A DNA stretch of 64,000 bases from Bacillus kexueae. Lineage in GTDB: Bacteria > Bacillota > Bacilli > Bacillales > Aeribacillaceae. How positions within the stretch are numbered: position 1 is the stretch's first letter; every line of letters begins with the position of its first letter. Shown here one piece after another: positions 1 through 9,165 of the stretch. Location of the stretch: contig NZ_JALAZE010000004.1 of NCBI RefSeq assembly GCF_022809095.1, forward strand, positions 124,001-188,000, given 5' to 3'. Under the pieces are notes generated by a model. It worked only from the letters and a program-made list of their open reading frames with translations, had not been told where the DNA came from and made no database searches. A program made the translations under genes and the position numbers.

Positions 1-1922
1 TCCACACTCACATAGAAACCTTCGTCTTCAATATGAGAACGTAATGAACGATATACCATACAACCAAGTGTACCTGCTCCACCTAAGATCGCCATCCACC
101 ATAATTCGAAGACTAAACCGAAGCCTGCGACAAAGAAGAAGACAGACATAATAAATGGAGTAGCAACATAGCTTGGCATGTGAATTGGCTTGTATTCGAC
201 TTTTGGCTGTTTGCCGGCTTTTTGTTCTTCTTTCATGATTAAGAACGCGTCTAAGCCTTTTACTTCAGGAACAACCGCAAAGTTATAGTGCGGTGGCACA
301 GCTGATGTCGTAGCCCACTCTAACGTACGACCGACGTTCCAAGGGTCACCTGTTGCATCGCGTTCAGCAAAACGATAGCTGTAAATCACGTTGTAAACTA
401 GAACTAAGAATCCAAGACCCATTCCAATCGCACCAATCGTAGATACAACGTTTAAGAATGTCCAGTCTTGTTCAGGACCGTACGTGTAAATACGACGTGG
501 CATACCATCAAATCCTAATAGGAATTGCGGTAAGAAACATACATTAAATCCAATTGTAAATAACCAGAACGTCCATTTTCCGATACGTTCGTTTAATCGA
601 TGACCAAACATTTTTGGATACCAGAACACAAGACCTGCAAAACACGCAAATACCGTACCTGCAATTAATGTGTAATGGAAGTGTGCCACTAAGAAATAAG
701 TGTTATGGAATTGGAAGTCAGCAGCTGCCATACCAAGCATAACACCTGTAACCCCACCGATTACGAAAGTTGGAATAAATCCAACAGCCCATAACATAGG
801 CGTCTTTAATTCAATACGACCTTTATACATCGTAAATAACCAGTTAAAGATCTTAATCCCCGTTGGGATGGAAATCGCCATTGTTGTAATGGAGAATACG
901 TTGTTTACCGCTGCGCTACCACCCATTGTAAAGAAGTGGTGAACCCATACGATAAAGCTTAGTAAAGAAATCGTCACAATGGAAATGACCATTGATTTAT
1001 AACCGAATAACGTTTTTCTTGCAAAAGCAGCAATAATTTCAGAGAAAATACCGAAAGCTGGCAAGATAACAATGTACACTTCAGGGTGTCCCCAAATCCA
1101 GAAAAGGTTCGACCAAAGCATTGGCATACCGCCATCTGCTAGTGTAAAGAAGTGTGTGCCAAACAAACGGTCAAATGTCATTAATGCTAATGCTACCGTT
1201 AATACTGGGAATGCGAATACGATAATAAATGCTGTAATTAATGTCGTCCAAGTAAACATCGGCATACGCATAAGCGTCATACCAGGAGCACGCATTTTAA
1301 TAATCGTAACGATAAAGTTAATACCTGTTAAAAGAGTACCGATACCTGAAATCTGTAAACCTAATAAATAGTAGTTAATTCCTGGTCCAGGACTTCCTTC
1401 GATTGCTAGCGGAGCGTAGTTCGTCCATCCCGCATCAGGAGAACCTCCGAATACGAATGAAATGTTAAATAACATTGCTCCGAAGAAGAACGACCAGAAA
1501 CTAAGTGCGTTTAAGTATGGGAATGCTACGTCACGTGCACCAATCTGTAAAGGTACAACGACGTTCATTAAACCCATAATAAATGGCATCGCCATAAAAA
1601 TAATCATGATGGTACCATGTGTTGTAAAGATCTCGTTGTAATGTTGAGAAGATAAGAATTCGTTATTTGGTACCGTTAACTGCGCTCTCATTAATAGGGC
1701 ATCGACTCCCCCACGGAAAAGCATGAGGATCGCAGCAATAATATACATAATCCCGATTTTCTTATGGTCAACCGTTGTCAACCACTCTGTCCAAAGCCAT
1801 TTCCATTTTTTGAAATACGTTAAAGCCGATACAATCCCGATAACCGTTAACACGATGGAAATGTTCGCCCCGATAATTAACGGGTCATTCAAAATTAAGT
1901 TATCTTTAATAAATTGAAACAT
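1..1922 (-). CDS. qoxB: Quinol oxidase aa3 subunit I (partial, 3' end outside window)
   Basis: Catalytic haem-copper subunit of a cytochrome aa3-type menaquinol oxidase, which reduces oxygen to water and pumps protons across the cell membrane. The reading frame starts at ATG 1922 behind an AAAGGAGG site and runs off position 1, so about 640 residues are visible and only a few C-terminal ones are missing. Visible ligands are His102 (haem) in 'THGTIMIIF', the 'WGHPEVY' motif (His279/Tyr283, CuB and the cross-linked Tyr) and the 'WVHHF' pair (His328/329, CuB). A second haem-ligand region 'VAHFHYTL' follows near residue 415. The gene lies 17 bp downstream of qoxA on the same strand. The assignment to the quinol branch rests on its qoxA partner, which has no CuA site. 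Confidence 0.96.
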   Translation of the reverse strand, partial: MFQFIKDNLILNDPLIIGANISIVLTVIGIVSALTYFKKWKWLWTEWLTTVDHKKIGIMYIIAAILMLFRGGVDALLMRAQLTVPNNEFLSSQHYNEIFTTHGTIMIIFMAMPFIMGLMNVVVPLQIGARDVAFPYLNALSFWSFFFGAMLFNISFVFGGSPDAGWTNYAPLAIEGSPGPGINYYLLGLQISGIGTLLTGINFIVTIIKMRAPGMTLMRMPMFTWTTLITAFIIVFAFPVLTVALALMTFDRLFGTHFFTLADGGMPMLWSNLFWIWGHPEVYIVILPAFGIFSEIIAAFARKTLFGYKSMVISIVTISLLSFIVWVHHFFTMGGSAAVNNVFSITTMAISIPTGIKIFNWLFTMYKGRIELKTPMLWAVGFIPTFVIGGVTGVMLGMAAADFQFHNTYFLVAHFHYTLIAGTVFACFAGLVFWYPKMFGHRLNERIGKWTFWLFTIGFNVCFLPQFLLGFDGMPRRIYTYGPEQDWTFLNVVSTIGAIGMGLGFLVLVYNVIYSYRFAERDATGDPWNVGRTLEWATTSAVPPHYNFAVVPEVKGLDAFLIMKEEQKAGKQPKVEYKPIHMPSYVATPFIMSVFFFVAGFGLVFELWWMAILGGAGTLGCMVYRSLRSHIEDEGFYVSV

Positions 1923-1939
1923 GCTGTCTTCCTCCTTTC

Positions 1940-2923
1940 TTATTCATGATGAGCGTGTTCTTCATCTGAATGATCTGCATGATCTTCATGAGCATCATGT
2001 CCTTCATCATGGCTCTCTTCATGTGATTCTGCCCCATGAGGATCAATTGTTACGCCGTATTTTTCACGAATGTTCATAGCATACACACCTGAGTCCACAC
2101 CGTGGTCTACGATATCTAAGTGTGTATTAGAGAACGTCATCTCTTCGACCGTACCTGGTAAGATTAACTGTTCGTACTGAACTTCTGTTAATTCAGGAGC
2201 CGTTTCTTGTGTTTCTTTTACCCATTGAGCGTATTCTTCTTCTTCTAATGCAACGAAACGGAAAGTTTGATGAGTCATTTGTCTACCTGTGAAGTTCGAG
2301 TTACGTCCTTCGTACTCACCTGGCTCATCTGCTTGTAAATATAAGTTATTTACCATTCCTGGCATTCCGTAAATTTGGCCACCAATCTGAGGTACCCAGA
2401 AAGACGCCATCGAATCTGCAGCTGTTACTTTAAACAAGATTGGTGTATCTTCTGGAACGTTAACATAGTTAACTGTTTCAATATTTTCTTCCTCATAGCT
2501 AAAAATCCATTTCCAGTCTACTGCCGTAGCATGAATTACAATCGGCTCTTTTCCTGCAGAAGATTCTGGTGGATTGACAAATTCGTATAAGGCTTTACCA
2601 TTCGGAACAGCCAATGCGATAACAATTAGTAGTGGAATAACTGTCCAGATAATTTCAAGCTTTAAGCTGCCGTGCATATGCGGATCATGGTCTTTCGCAT
2701 TGTATCCTTTGCGGTCACGATATTTCACCAACACAAACGCAAAGATTACGTACACAACAACCATAATGAATAACATAAACCAAATGGAGTACATGATTAA
2801 GTCACGTTGAGTTTCCGCAATCGGACCTTTTGGATCGAACATGACGTAATCGCTACATCCAGCTAGAAAAAGCGACATAAGGCCAACCAGTGCTAATGCA
2901 TAAACTTTCATTTTTTGTAACAC
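1940..2923 (-). CDS. qoxA: Quinol oxidase aa3 subunit II
   Basis: Subunit II of the aa3 quinol oxidase, 327 residues, anchored in the membrane with its cupredoxin domain outside. The N-terminus is a lipoprotein signal with lipobox LAGC (Cys23), followed by two membrane segments (about 42-65 and 88-107). The extracellular domain (about 125-270) lacks the Cys-x3-Cys CuA ligands, which separates it from cytochrome c oxidases. The tail is very His/Asp/Glu-rich (residues about 295-327), possibly metal binding. The GTG at 2923 was chosen because AAAGGAG sits 11 bases upstream; an ATG at 2911 is too far from it. First gene of the qoxAB operon. Confidence 0.95.
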   Translation of the reverse strand: MLQKMKVYALALVGLMSLFLAGCSDYVMFDPKGPIAETQRDLIMYSIWFMLFIMVVVYVIFAFVLVKYRDRKGYNAKDHDPHMHGSLKLEIIWTVIPLLIVIALAVPNGKALYEFVNPPESSAGKEPIVIHATAVDWKWIFSYEEENIETVNYVNVPEDTPILFKVTAADSMASFWVPQIGGQIYGMPGMVNNLYLQADEPGEYEGRNSNFTGRQMTHQTFRFVALEEEEYAQWVKETQETAPELTEVQYEQLILPGTVEEMTFSNTHLDIVDHGVDSGVYAMNIREKYGVTIDPHGAESHEESHDEGHDAHEDHADHSDEEHAHHE

Positions 2924-3258
2924 TGCTGTTCACTCTCCTTTCCTCTCCAACACATCTATTTTCAAATCACAAATCAACTATCGTAAAGCAACTTTTCGTC
3001 TTAATAAGTGAAATATATCACAAATTACCTCAAAAATTAGCTATGTTCAAGAAACATTCAAAAATCAATAATATTTTTGTAAAATTTCCGTCACATTTCC
3101 GACACAAATTAGGTAAATAAAACCCTTAATAGGAAATAATTACGCTTACATCCTTTGTTTTTTGGAATGTATTTGTATCATTGGAAAATATTTTTGGAAT
3201 AAAATAATTTTTTAAGAATTATTTCGTTCACAATTTGTTTATACCCGCTTTTTGACAT
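2924..3258. other. Intergenic region upstream of qoxA
   Basis: About 335 AT-rich bases between the qoxA start and repeat R1. It must hold the qox promoter (read leftwards), but I see no clear operator, riboswitch or small gene in it. Confidence 0.4.
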
Positions 3259-3436
3259 AAGAAAAGCTCAAAGCGCAAGTCCTTAGGCGAAGGGCGCTGG
3301 AGAACCTGCGAGGAGGCTTCCGTCGCCACAGCAGGGCCGAAGCGACCCGGGATGATGGCGCTTGGAGCTAGACACCAAAAAAAAACGGTAAAGAGAATAC
3401 TTTAACACTTTATTGAACTTAAACTTTCTGTAACAA
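3259..3436 (+). repeat. Interspersed repeat R1, copy 1
   Basis: First of four near-identical copies (also at 5949, 12392 and 22784), all in + orientation. The first 110 bases are GC-rich and fold into several hairpins enclosed by an outer AGCGC/GCGCT stem. The last 60 are AT-rich and end in CTTTCTGTAACAA. It lies downstream of the nitroreductase gene. In this copy the first hairpin is weakened (GAACC instead of GGACC). Confidence 0.85.
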
Positions 3437-3471
3437 CAAAAAAAAGGCTGTTCAAAAGTACAGCCTTTTTT
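3437..3471. terminator. Bidirectional terminator hairpin after nfrA
   Basis: Stem AAAAAGGCTGT / ACAGCCTTTTT with T runs on both strands, placed to end the leftward nitroreductase transcript. The same GGCTGT...ACAGCC hairpin recurs at 6128, 25622, 25839 and 40935 as the edge of the R2 repeat family. Confidence 0.75.
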
Positions 3472-3552
3472 ATCGTAAATTAAATTCGCTTTCCGCGTCT
3501 TTTCGTCCATCATTCCTTTTAAAGAATTTTTCTGACAGCCTCTAACGAACTA

Positions 3553-4305
3553 TTATTTTAGTGTAAACCCTCTTTTTTGAACAAATTCCTTCATATATAG
3601 TCGCTTAGGTTGGGCTAACATTGTTGTCATTTGTTGTGTCCACGTGTCAGAACGTACTCCATTCGTTCTTTCCTTGTAATAAGTTTGAATGATTTCATTG
3701 TATGTCTCTAATTCTTCTATGTACGAATCAGTATTTTGCTCATAGTGCTCTTCATGATATATATGTCCCAGTGGTAGGCGTGGCTTTTGGCTTGATTGCC
3801 TTGAAGGGTAACCAACGACTAGACCAAAGAGCGGGATCACAAGGTTTGGAAGCTTTAAAACCTCACTAACTTTTTCGCTATTATTTCGAATACCGCCGAT
3901 ATAGCAGATTCCTAACCCCATAGACTCAGCGGCTATGGCTGCATTTTGAGCAGCTAATGCAGCATCAATTAACGCAACCATAAATTTTTCTGTTGATTGT
4001 AAGGAGTCCTTTACATCAACTCCCTCCATTTGACTGGCCAATTCATGACGATAAAGGTCTGCACAAAAAATGAATAAGTGACCATTTTGGGCCACATACG
4101 ATTGGTTCCCCGCAAGCTCAGCTAATTTTTCTTTTGTCTCTTTCTTTTTCACACCGATAATGGAGTATGCTTGCATATAACTTGAAGTGGATGCTTGTTG
4201 GGCACTTTGAACAATTAAACGAATTTGTTCTTCTGACAACGCCTCTTCTGTAAAGCTTCGAATAGATCGGTGATTCAAGAGCGTTTGAATGACTTCGTTC
4301 ATCAT
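3553..4305 (-). CDS. nfrA: NfrA-type NADPH-dependent nitroreductase/flavin reductase
   Basis: FMN-dependent nitroreductase-family oxidoreductase of 250 residues, close in length to Bacillus NfrA1 (about 249). It opens with the family signature 'HRSIRSFTEEALSEEQI' (residues about 12-28), whose basic residues bind FMN phosphate, and carries the central 'AAQNAAIAAESMGLGICYIGG' region (about 118-139, split here by family alignment only) and 'LFGLVVGYP'. Such enzymes reduce FMN, nitro compounds or quinones with NADPH in the cytoplasm. The start is ATG 4305 behind GGAGGAG; a second ATG follows directly. Single gene ended by the hairpin at 3437. It lies near qox, as in Bacillus subtilis where I recall ywcG near the qox genes. 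The physiological substrate cannot be read from sequence. Confidence 0.85.
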   Translation of the reverse strand: MMNEVIQTLLNHRSIRSFTEEALSEEQIRLIVQSAQQASTSSYMQAYSIIGVKKKETKEKLAELAGNQSYVAQNGHLFIFCADLYRHELASQMEGVDVKDSLQSTEKFMVALIDAALAAQNAAIAAESMGLGICYIGGIRNNSEKVSEVLKLPNLVIPLFGLVVGYPSRQSSQKPRLPLGHIYHEEHYEQNTDSYIEELETYNEIIQTYYKERTNGVRSDTWTQQMTTMLAQPKRLYMKEFVQKRGFTLK

Positions 4306-4403
4306 TTTTCTCCTCCCAGTCGTTTTTCCTCTATTGTACCTTTTCCTTTACTTTATATCATGTAATCGGTTCTATTTTTCTGAATTATTTTAAAATAATG
4401 TTT

Positions 4404-4467
4404 TGTAAACGTTTTAATTTTTAAGAATATTTGTTATAATTCTTTTTGACTTAAGAAAGCGCTTTCT
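4404..4467 (+). promoter_or_regulatory. Two CcpA (cre)-like sites upstream of the YjiH-like gene
   Basis: TGTAAACGTTTTAA (4404-4417) and the perfect palindrome AGAAAGCGCTTTCT (4454-4467) both resemble the catabolite-responsive element TGWAANCGNTNWCA, each with one or two mismatches. A TATAAT-like box lies between them near 4435. They suggest glucose-dependent control of the gene at 4598. Confidence 0.55.
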
Positions 4468-4597
4468 ATCAGTTGTTTTCTCCATACTTAATAAAAATTT
4501 TACATTTATTAAATTCCCTCTTGTGAAAATGCATATTATTGTATTAAAATAAGTTTGCTTTCATAATTATAAATTTGTGTGTAAAGGAGCTGTTACC

Positions 4598-5947
4598 TTG
4601 GAAAATAAATTATCTTTACAAGGCCTTTTACTTTTCCTTATTCCGTCTTTAATAGGTATAAGCCTATTTATGATACCAATCTCTTATGATGGGAATGTAA
4701 CTATCCCTATCGCTATTCTATCTGGATGGTTACAAAATCTTTTAGGTTCTTCAATCCCAGCTATTATGACTGTGATTATTACACTCACGTTAGTAGGGAC
4801 TATCGTTACAAAGTTATTCAGACCTTCTTTTATCATGAATCGTCCTTTTTGGGTCACGTTATTTGATGTTAACATCGTTTGGGTTGTCGCTCGTATTTTA
4901 GCGGTAATCTTTGCGGTCATGACGTTGTACAAAATTGGTCCTGAAGCCATTTGGTCTGAAGGAACAGGTGGGTTACTACTTGAAGGGTTACTCCCTGTAT
5001 TATTTGCTGTATTTTTATTCGCAGGTTTATTCTTACCATTACTATTAAACTTCGGTTTATTAGAATTATTCGGTGCACTTTTAACAAAGGTCATGCGTCC
5101 GCTATTTAAACTACCAGGCCGTTCTGCTATTGATTGTGTTGCATCTTGGTTAGGAGATGGAACGATTGGTGTTCTTTTAACGAGCAAACAATATGAAGAA
5201 GGCTATTACACGAAACGTGAAGCGGCTATTATCGGTACAACATTCTCTGTCGTTTCGATCACATTTAGCTTAGTTGTCATTTCAGAAATTGGTTTAGGGC
5301 ATATGTTTGTTCCGTTTTACTTCACGATTTTAGCTGCAGGATTCGTAGCTGCGATTATTATGCCACGTATTCCACCGCTATCTCGTAAGCCGAATACGTA
5401 CTATCAAGGGAAAAAAGCTGAAGGTACAGATGAAGTCATTCCTGAAGGGTATAATTCTTTTTCCTTTGGTATTTCACAAGCTGTAAAAGCTGCGGAGAAA
5501 AACAAAAGTTTTACAAACTTCTTAAATCAAGGGGCTAAAAATGTCATTGATATGTGGATGGGTGTTGCTCCTATCGTTATGGCATTAGGTACACTTGCTC
5601 TTATCATTGCAGAGTTTACACCAGTATTTAAATGGTTAGGCGTACCATTTATCCCACTTCTTGAACTAATGCAAGTACCTGAGGCGCAAGCAGCATCTGA
5701 AACATTAATTATCGGATTTGCTGACATGTTCTTGCCAGCCATCATCGGAACCGGAATTGAAAGTGAGATGACTCGCTTTATCGTTGCCTCTGTATCTGTC
5801 ACTCAGCTCATTTACATGTCTGAAGTGGGTGGATTACTATTAGGTTCAAAAATTCCAGTGTCATTTGTCGACTTAGTACTTATTTTCATTATTCGTACAC
5901 TAATTACACTTCCTGTCATTGTATTAATTGCACATTTTATCTTTTAA
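4598..5947 (+). CDS. YjiH-like nucleoside-recognition (Gate) domain membrane protein
   Basis: Polytopic inner-membrane protein of 449 residues with about 10-11 membrane segments. Regions 'PGRSAIDCVASWLGDGTIGVLL' (split: a Gate-domain loop near residue 160) and 'AASETLIIGFADMFLPAIIGTGI' (near 365, quoted only as landmarks) look like the paired Gate/nucleoside-recognition repeats of the YjiH and SpoVA/FeoB-like Gate families. The substrate is unknown. The TTG at 4598 was chosen over an in-frame GTG at 4577 because AAAGGAG lies 8 bases before the TTG and inside the longer frame. Two cre-like sites upstream suggest carbon catabolite control. Repeat R1 follows directly after the stop codon. Confidence 0.75.
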   Translation: MENKLSLQGLLLFLIPSLIGISLFMIPISYDGNVTIPIAILSGWLQNLLGSSIPAIMTVIITLTLVGTIVTKLFRPSFIMNRPFWVTLFDVNIVWVVARILAVIFAVMTLYKIGPEAIWSEGTGGLLLEGLLPVLFAVFLFAGLFLPLLLNFGLLELFGALLTKVMRPLFKLPGRSAIDCVASWLGDGTIGVLLTSKQYEEGYYTKREAAIIGTTFSVVSITFSLVVISEIGLGHMFVPFYFTILAAGFVAAIIMPRIPPLSRKPNTYYQGKKAEGTDEVIPEGYNSFSFGISQAVKAAEKNKSFTNFLNQGAKNVIDMWMGVAPIVMALGTLALIIAEFTPVFKWLGVPFIPLLELMQVPEAQAASETLIIGFADMFLPAIIGTGIESEMTRFIVASVSVTQLIYMSEVGGLLLGSKIPVSFVDLVLIFIIRTLITLPVIVLIAHFIF

Positions 5948-5948
5948 T

Positions 5949-6123
5949 AGAAAAGCGCAAAGGGTCCGCTTATCGGCGAAGGGCGCTGGAGGACCTGCGA
6001 GGAGGCTTTCGTCGCCACAGCAGGGCCGAAGCGACCCGAGCTGATGGCGCTTGGAGCTAGACACCAAAAAAACGGTAAAGAGAATACTTTAACACTTTAT
6101 TGAACTTAAACTTTCTGTAACAA
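5949..6123 (+). repeat. Interspersed repeat R1, copy 2
   Basis: Same element as at 3259. It sits between two convergent genes (YjiH-like and LysR). Its first hairpin has GGTCC...GGACC where other copies have AGTCC...GGACC, so pairing is kept. Confidence 0.85.
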
Positions 6124-6127
6124 TGAG

Positions 6128-6162
6128 AAAGAGGCTGTCCAAAAAGTACAGCCTCTTTTTTA
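6128..6162. terminator. Bidirectional terminator hairpin
   Basis: Stem AAAGAGGCTGT / ACAGCCTCTTT followed by T6 on the + strand and flanked by A3 for the opposite strand. It serves both convergent genes. Confidence 0.8.
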
Positions 6163-6265
6163 TCGTAAATAAAAATCGGTTCATCTCTTCTGATGGCTGA
6201 TGCTTTCCTCAAAGAAGGCCTTTCTAGCTTCAGCTCGTACTGTTTCTAACTGCCGTCGGTAGGTT
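6163..6265 (+). repeat. Degenerate copy of repeat R2
   Basis: 'CGGTTCATCTCTTCTGATGG' followed by 'TGATGCTTTCC' matches in order the start of R2 copies at 25870 and 40980 (CGGTTAATCTC..., GGACGCTTTCC), but the rest is strongly diverged. Confidence 0.5.
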
Positions 6266-6304
6266 AAGAACCTTATCAGACTACTCTTTTTGTTTCCCTA
6301 GCCT

Positions 6305-7192
6305 TTACTTCCTCATTTCTTCTATTAATAAATCAGTAAAGACCGTCACGGCCTTTGTTTCAAAAGTAGAGGTCGGTTTTACGAGTGAAAATGAACGAGC
6401 AAACGGGGTATGACGGACAGGGAGCATCGTTAATGTATTTAACATCAATTCTTTTCGAACCGTCCATTGAGATAGAAATGTGATTCCTAAGCCTGCTTCA
6501 ACGGACTCTTTTATAACTTGTGTACTTCCGAACTCCATTATATTGACATCTTCAAGACCTAAGTAATGAAACAACATATCCGCGGCTTCTCTCGTTCCAG
6601 AACCTTCTTCTCGAACAATCCACGTTACTTCTTGTAAATCTTCTAACGATATACATTCTTTCTGAGCTAAAGGGTGCATCGGTGAAACAAATACGTGTAA
6701 TGTATCGGTTGCGAACGGTTCTATCACTAACCCTTTTTTTCGGTATTTAGATTCAATTAGTCCAATATCGAGCTGATTTTGGGCGACGAGATCGGATACT
6801 TCTTTAGAGTTCCCAATCGTGATCTTTGGAGTGATGGACGAGTATTTCTCTCGTAATGACGCAACAATCGTCGGTAAAACGTATTCACCGAAGGTATAGC
6901 TTGCTCCAATACGCAATTCACCACTTGCCTCATTTTTTAAATCATCAAGAATCCTTGCCATTTTAGCTTTTAGAAATAATATCTCCTTTGCATGTGCATA
7001 AACGATTTCCCCCGCTTGATTAAGCCGTACGTATTTGTTCGTTCTTTCTAATAGTTTTACACCCAATTGTCTCTCTAAGCTTTGAATATATTGACTGACA
7101 GCTGGCTGGGTCATATGTAAGATTTCAGCCGCTTTGGAGAAATTTTTTTCTTCTACGACTTTCACAAAAACTTCCAAAGACTGATCCATCAT
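6305..7192 (-). CDS. LysR-family transcriptional regulator (CysL/YeiE-like)
   Basis: A 295-residue LysR-type regulator. The N-terminal winged helix (residues 1-60) contains 'FSKAAEILHMTQPAVSQYIQSLE', shown here as the recognition-helix landmark, followed by a linker helix and a two-lobed effector domain (about 90-290). It is transcribed divergently from the exporter gene at 7305, the usual arrangement of a LysR activator with its target. A perfect inverted repeat lies between them. Two adjacent ATGs (7192, 7189) follow GGGGGA; either could be used. The ligand is not evident. By analogy with CysL (B. subtilis) and YeiE (E. coli) it could sense a sulfur compound, which is inference. Confidence 0.85.
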   Translation of the reverse strand: MMDQSLEVFVKVVEEKNFSKAAEILHMTQPAVSQYIQSLERQLGVKLLERTNKYVRLNQAGEIVYAHAKEILFLKAKMARILDDLKNEASGELRIGASYTFGEYVLPTIVASLREKYSSITPKITIGNSKEVSDLVAQNQLDIGLIESKYRKKGLVIEPFATDTLHVFVSPMHPLAQKECISLEDLQEVTWIVREEGSGTREAADMLFHYLGLEDVNIMEFGSTQVIKESVEAGLGITFLSQWTVRKELMLNTLTMLPVRHTPFARSFSLVKPTSTFETKAVTVFTDLLIEEMRK

Positions 7193-7204
7193 GTTCCCCC
7201 AATC

Positions 7205-7220
7205 ATAAGTATTTACTTAT
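7205..7220. promoter_or_regulatory. Candidate LysR operator
   Basis: Perfect 16-bp inverted repeat ATAAGTATTTACTTAT in the 110-bp gap between the LysR gene and the YeiH-type exporter, 13 bases upstream of the regulator start. The position and dyad symmetry fit autoregulation plus divergent activation. Confidence 0.5.
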
Positions 7221-7304
7221 CATAATTATATCTATAATTTATTTCCCTTATTATTAAAATTGCCATAAGCTAAAAGAAACAAGTATAAAAAAGGAGTGAA
7301 CTTC

Positions 7305-8324
7305 ATGGAAACACCTTTGGCTCATCAAGTACAGACTCCTTTTCTGCTACAGAAGGTTGGCGGAATTGGCTTTACCATTCTCATTGCAGCGATTGGATGG
7401 GGCCTTGCATTCTTACCTGGATTCCAAAAAGTAGGACCGATGGCCATTTCGATTCTACTTGCCATCGTCATTCGACAAGTGTGGGGATATCCTACGAAAC
7501 TGCGAACAGGTATTGACTTCACGGCCAAAAAGTTATTGCGCGTTGCAATTGTTTTATATGGGTTAAAATTAAATATACAGCTTATTATTCAAGAAGGGCT
7601 TGGACTCGTAGCCATCGATGCACTTGTGATTATCTTTGCTATTTTATTGACGATTTGGGTTGGAAAAAAGTTAAAAGCAGATCCTACTATTTCTTTGTTA
7701 GTAGGAATCGGAACAGGAGTTTGTGGAGCAGCTGCCATTGCAGCAGTATCTCCAATCTTAAAATCGAAAGAGGAAGAAACCGCTATGTCAGTCGGTATGA
7801 TCGCATTTATCGGGACAATTTTTGCTTTAGGATATACCTTCGTCCTTCCAATTCTACCAATAAATACAGAGGCGTACGGCATTTGGGCTGGGATTAGCCT
7901 GCATGAGCTCGCCCATGTCGCATTAGCGGCTTCTCCGGCTGGAGAGGATGCCATCGCAATAGCACTGCTTGCTAAACTCGGTCGAGTATTTCTATTAATT
8001 CCATTATGTTTTGTCCTCATGTATTGGATGAAACGAAAAGGAAACAATGACGAAAATGCATCCATACCGTTTCCGTGGTTTTTAATCGGCTTCGTTTGTA
8101 TGAGTATTATCGGAAGCTTGATTACAGCATATGAACCGTTCAACTTACAAAAGCTGTTTGAACCTATTGCCTTTATTTCATCTTTTTTACTGACGATGGC
8201 AATGGTTGGTCTCGGTTTAAACGTTCACTTGAAACAAGTAAAAGAAAAAGCGTTTCGACCGTTATTGGCACTCATCTTTACATCTATTTTATTGTCAGGT
8301 TTGACTTTATGGGTGAGTTTATAA
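7305..8324 (+). CDS. YeiH-family putative sulfate/sulfite exporter
   Basis: Integral membrane protein of 339 residues with about 10 helices, of the YeiH/UPF0324 family, often annotated as putative sulfate exporters. Conserved landmarks are 'KLLRVAIVLYGLKL' (near residue 70), the Gly-rich 'LLVGIGTGVCGAAAIAAVSP' (near 130) and the amphipathic 'GISLHELAHVALA' (near 200). The ATG at 7305 has GGAG 8 bases upstream; the in-frame GTG at 7296 lies within that spacing. Divergent from the LysR regulator, which probably controls it. Transport substrate and direction are inferred from family annotation only. Confidence 0.8.
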   Translation: METPLAHQVQTPFLLQKVGGIGFTILIAAIGWGLAFLPGFQKVGPMAISILLAIVIRQVWGYPTKLRTGIDFTAKKLLRVAIVLYGLKLNIQLIIQEGLGLVAIDALVIIFAILLTIWVGKKLKADPTISLLVGIGTGVCGAAAIAAVSPILKSKEEETAMSVGMIAFIGTIFALGYTFVLPILPINTEAYGIWAGISLHELAHVALAASPAGEDAIAIALLAKLGRVFLLIPLCFVLMYWMKRKGNNDENASIPFPWFLIGFVCMSIIGSLITAYEPFNLQKLFEPIAFISSFLLTMAMVGLGLNVHLKQVKEKAFRPLLALIFTSILLSGLTLWVSL

Positions 8325-8368
8325 ACAGTTCATGCTATCGTTAAAATAGAAAATATGGAGGTGGAAAA

Positions 8369-8830
8369 ATGAATTCAGAAGCATTAATGGAATACTACCG
8401 ATTTGTTCGCATGGGAACGCTACAATTATTAAAATCAATCGACGAAAACGTCGTAGATGAAATTCCAAAGGGTCACAACAATTCAATCCGCTGGAATGCA
8501 GGACATATTCTCGTTAGTGAAGGAATCTTCTTTCAACATTTGCTACCAGAATTAAAATCGGCCTCTTTTATTCCGTTATTTAAATTTGGTACGAGTCCGA
8601 GAGAGTATGCGTCAACTCCACCTGCTTTCCTTGACCTTATTTCGTTACTGGAAAATCAACAAAAGGAACTTGAAAAAGAATTGGAGAAGCATTTAACCGA
8701 TGCATTACCTCAACCAATCACGGTTGGACCATTAACATTGAACACTGTAGAAGATGCACTACATTTTCATCTTTATCACGAGGGAATACACCAAGGGGTT
8801 ATTAAAAGTATTCAACGTTCATTAACATAG
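8369..8830 (+). CDS. DinB-family protein
   Basis: Small four-helix-bundle protein of 153 residues of the DinB/YfiT superfamily, in which three His residues typically bind a divalent metal. Candidate ligands are the His in 'NAGHILV' (near residue 48) and the two in 'YHEGIHQG' (near 134 and 138). Members include thiol S-transferases (bacillithiol-dependent) and stress-induced proteins of unknown activity, so no reaction is assigned. A strong GGAGGTGG site precedes ATG 8369. It stands 45 bp after the exporter gene and may be cotranscribed with it. Confidence 0.8.
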   Translation: MNSEALMEYYRFVRMGTLQLLKSIDENVVDEIPKGHNNSIRWNAGHILVSEGIFFQHLLPELKSASFIPLFKFGTSPREYASTPPAFLDLISLLENQQKELEKELEKHLTDALPQPITVGPLTLNTVEDALHFHLYHEGIHQGVIKSIQRSLT

Positions 8831-8874
8831 CCTGTTTTGGTCAACATTGTTGCTTTTTCAGCCATTTTAATATT

Positions 8875-8940
8875 AAGCTCCAGACACTTGCATTCCTTTA
8901 CATCCCGCTGGAGTCAAGTGTCCTCCGCTTCATTACATAG
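8875..8940 (+). repeat. Internally deleted remnant of repeat family R3
   Basis: 'GCTCCAGACACTTG' and 'CCCGCTGGAGTCAAGTGTCC' are the two ends of an inverted-repeat element that I recall as widespread between Bacillus genes. The middle is missing here. Confidence 0.4.
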
Positions 8941-9040
8941 TGTTAATATGATTTTAAATAATGCACTAAAAACAACAATCTTTTAAGAAAAGAGCCTTTC
9001 GTAAACATGGAGTTGCTTGGACTAACCAACTTTATAAAGC

Positions 9041-9086
9041 GAAAGACGGACAGGACGAAACCGTTAAGAAAGTCCGTCTTTCTTGA
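9041..9086. terminator. Terminator-like hairpin
   Basis: GAAAGACGGAC / GTCCGTCTTTC, an 11-bp perfect stem with a 20-base loop, between convergent genes. T-tracts are short, so its strength is uncertain. Confidence 0.5.
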
Positions 9087-9165
9087 TTAAGAGTATATAT
9101 TTTTTAAAACAAAGCTCTTCTTAGTGAGTGAAAAAATCCTCTTTTACTTTGTCTAAGACCAGTAC

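Larger units (their letters stand above)
8831..9165. other. Convergent intergenic region with a repeat remnant
   Basis: Between the DinB and cysteine desulfidase-like genes. It contains a shortened R3-type repeat (8875-8940) and a hairpin (9041-9086). No gene was seen. Confidence 0.5.

Noticed and set aside
1940-2923. Cytochrome c oxidase subunit II (ctaC)
   Set aside because: The CuA Cys-x3-Cys ligands and a C-terminal cytochrome c domain are missing, so it is the quinol oxidase type.
3283-3513. 76-codon ORF on the minus strand
   Set aside because: It lies inside repeat R1 and the terminator; the same false frame recurs in the other R1 copies (12347-12607, 22777-22974).
4684-5187. 167-codon antisense ORF in the YjiH-like gene
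   Set aside because: Low-complexity Asn/Pro/Ser product typical of antisense to a hydrophobic gene; no ribosome site.
7589-8143. 184-codon antisense ORF in the YeiH-type gene
   Set aside because: Same reason: antisense of a transmembrane gene without start signals.
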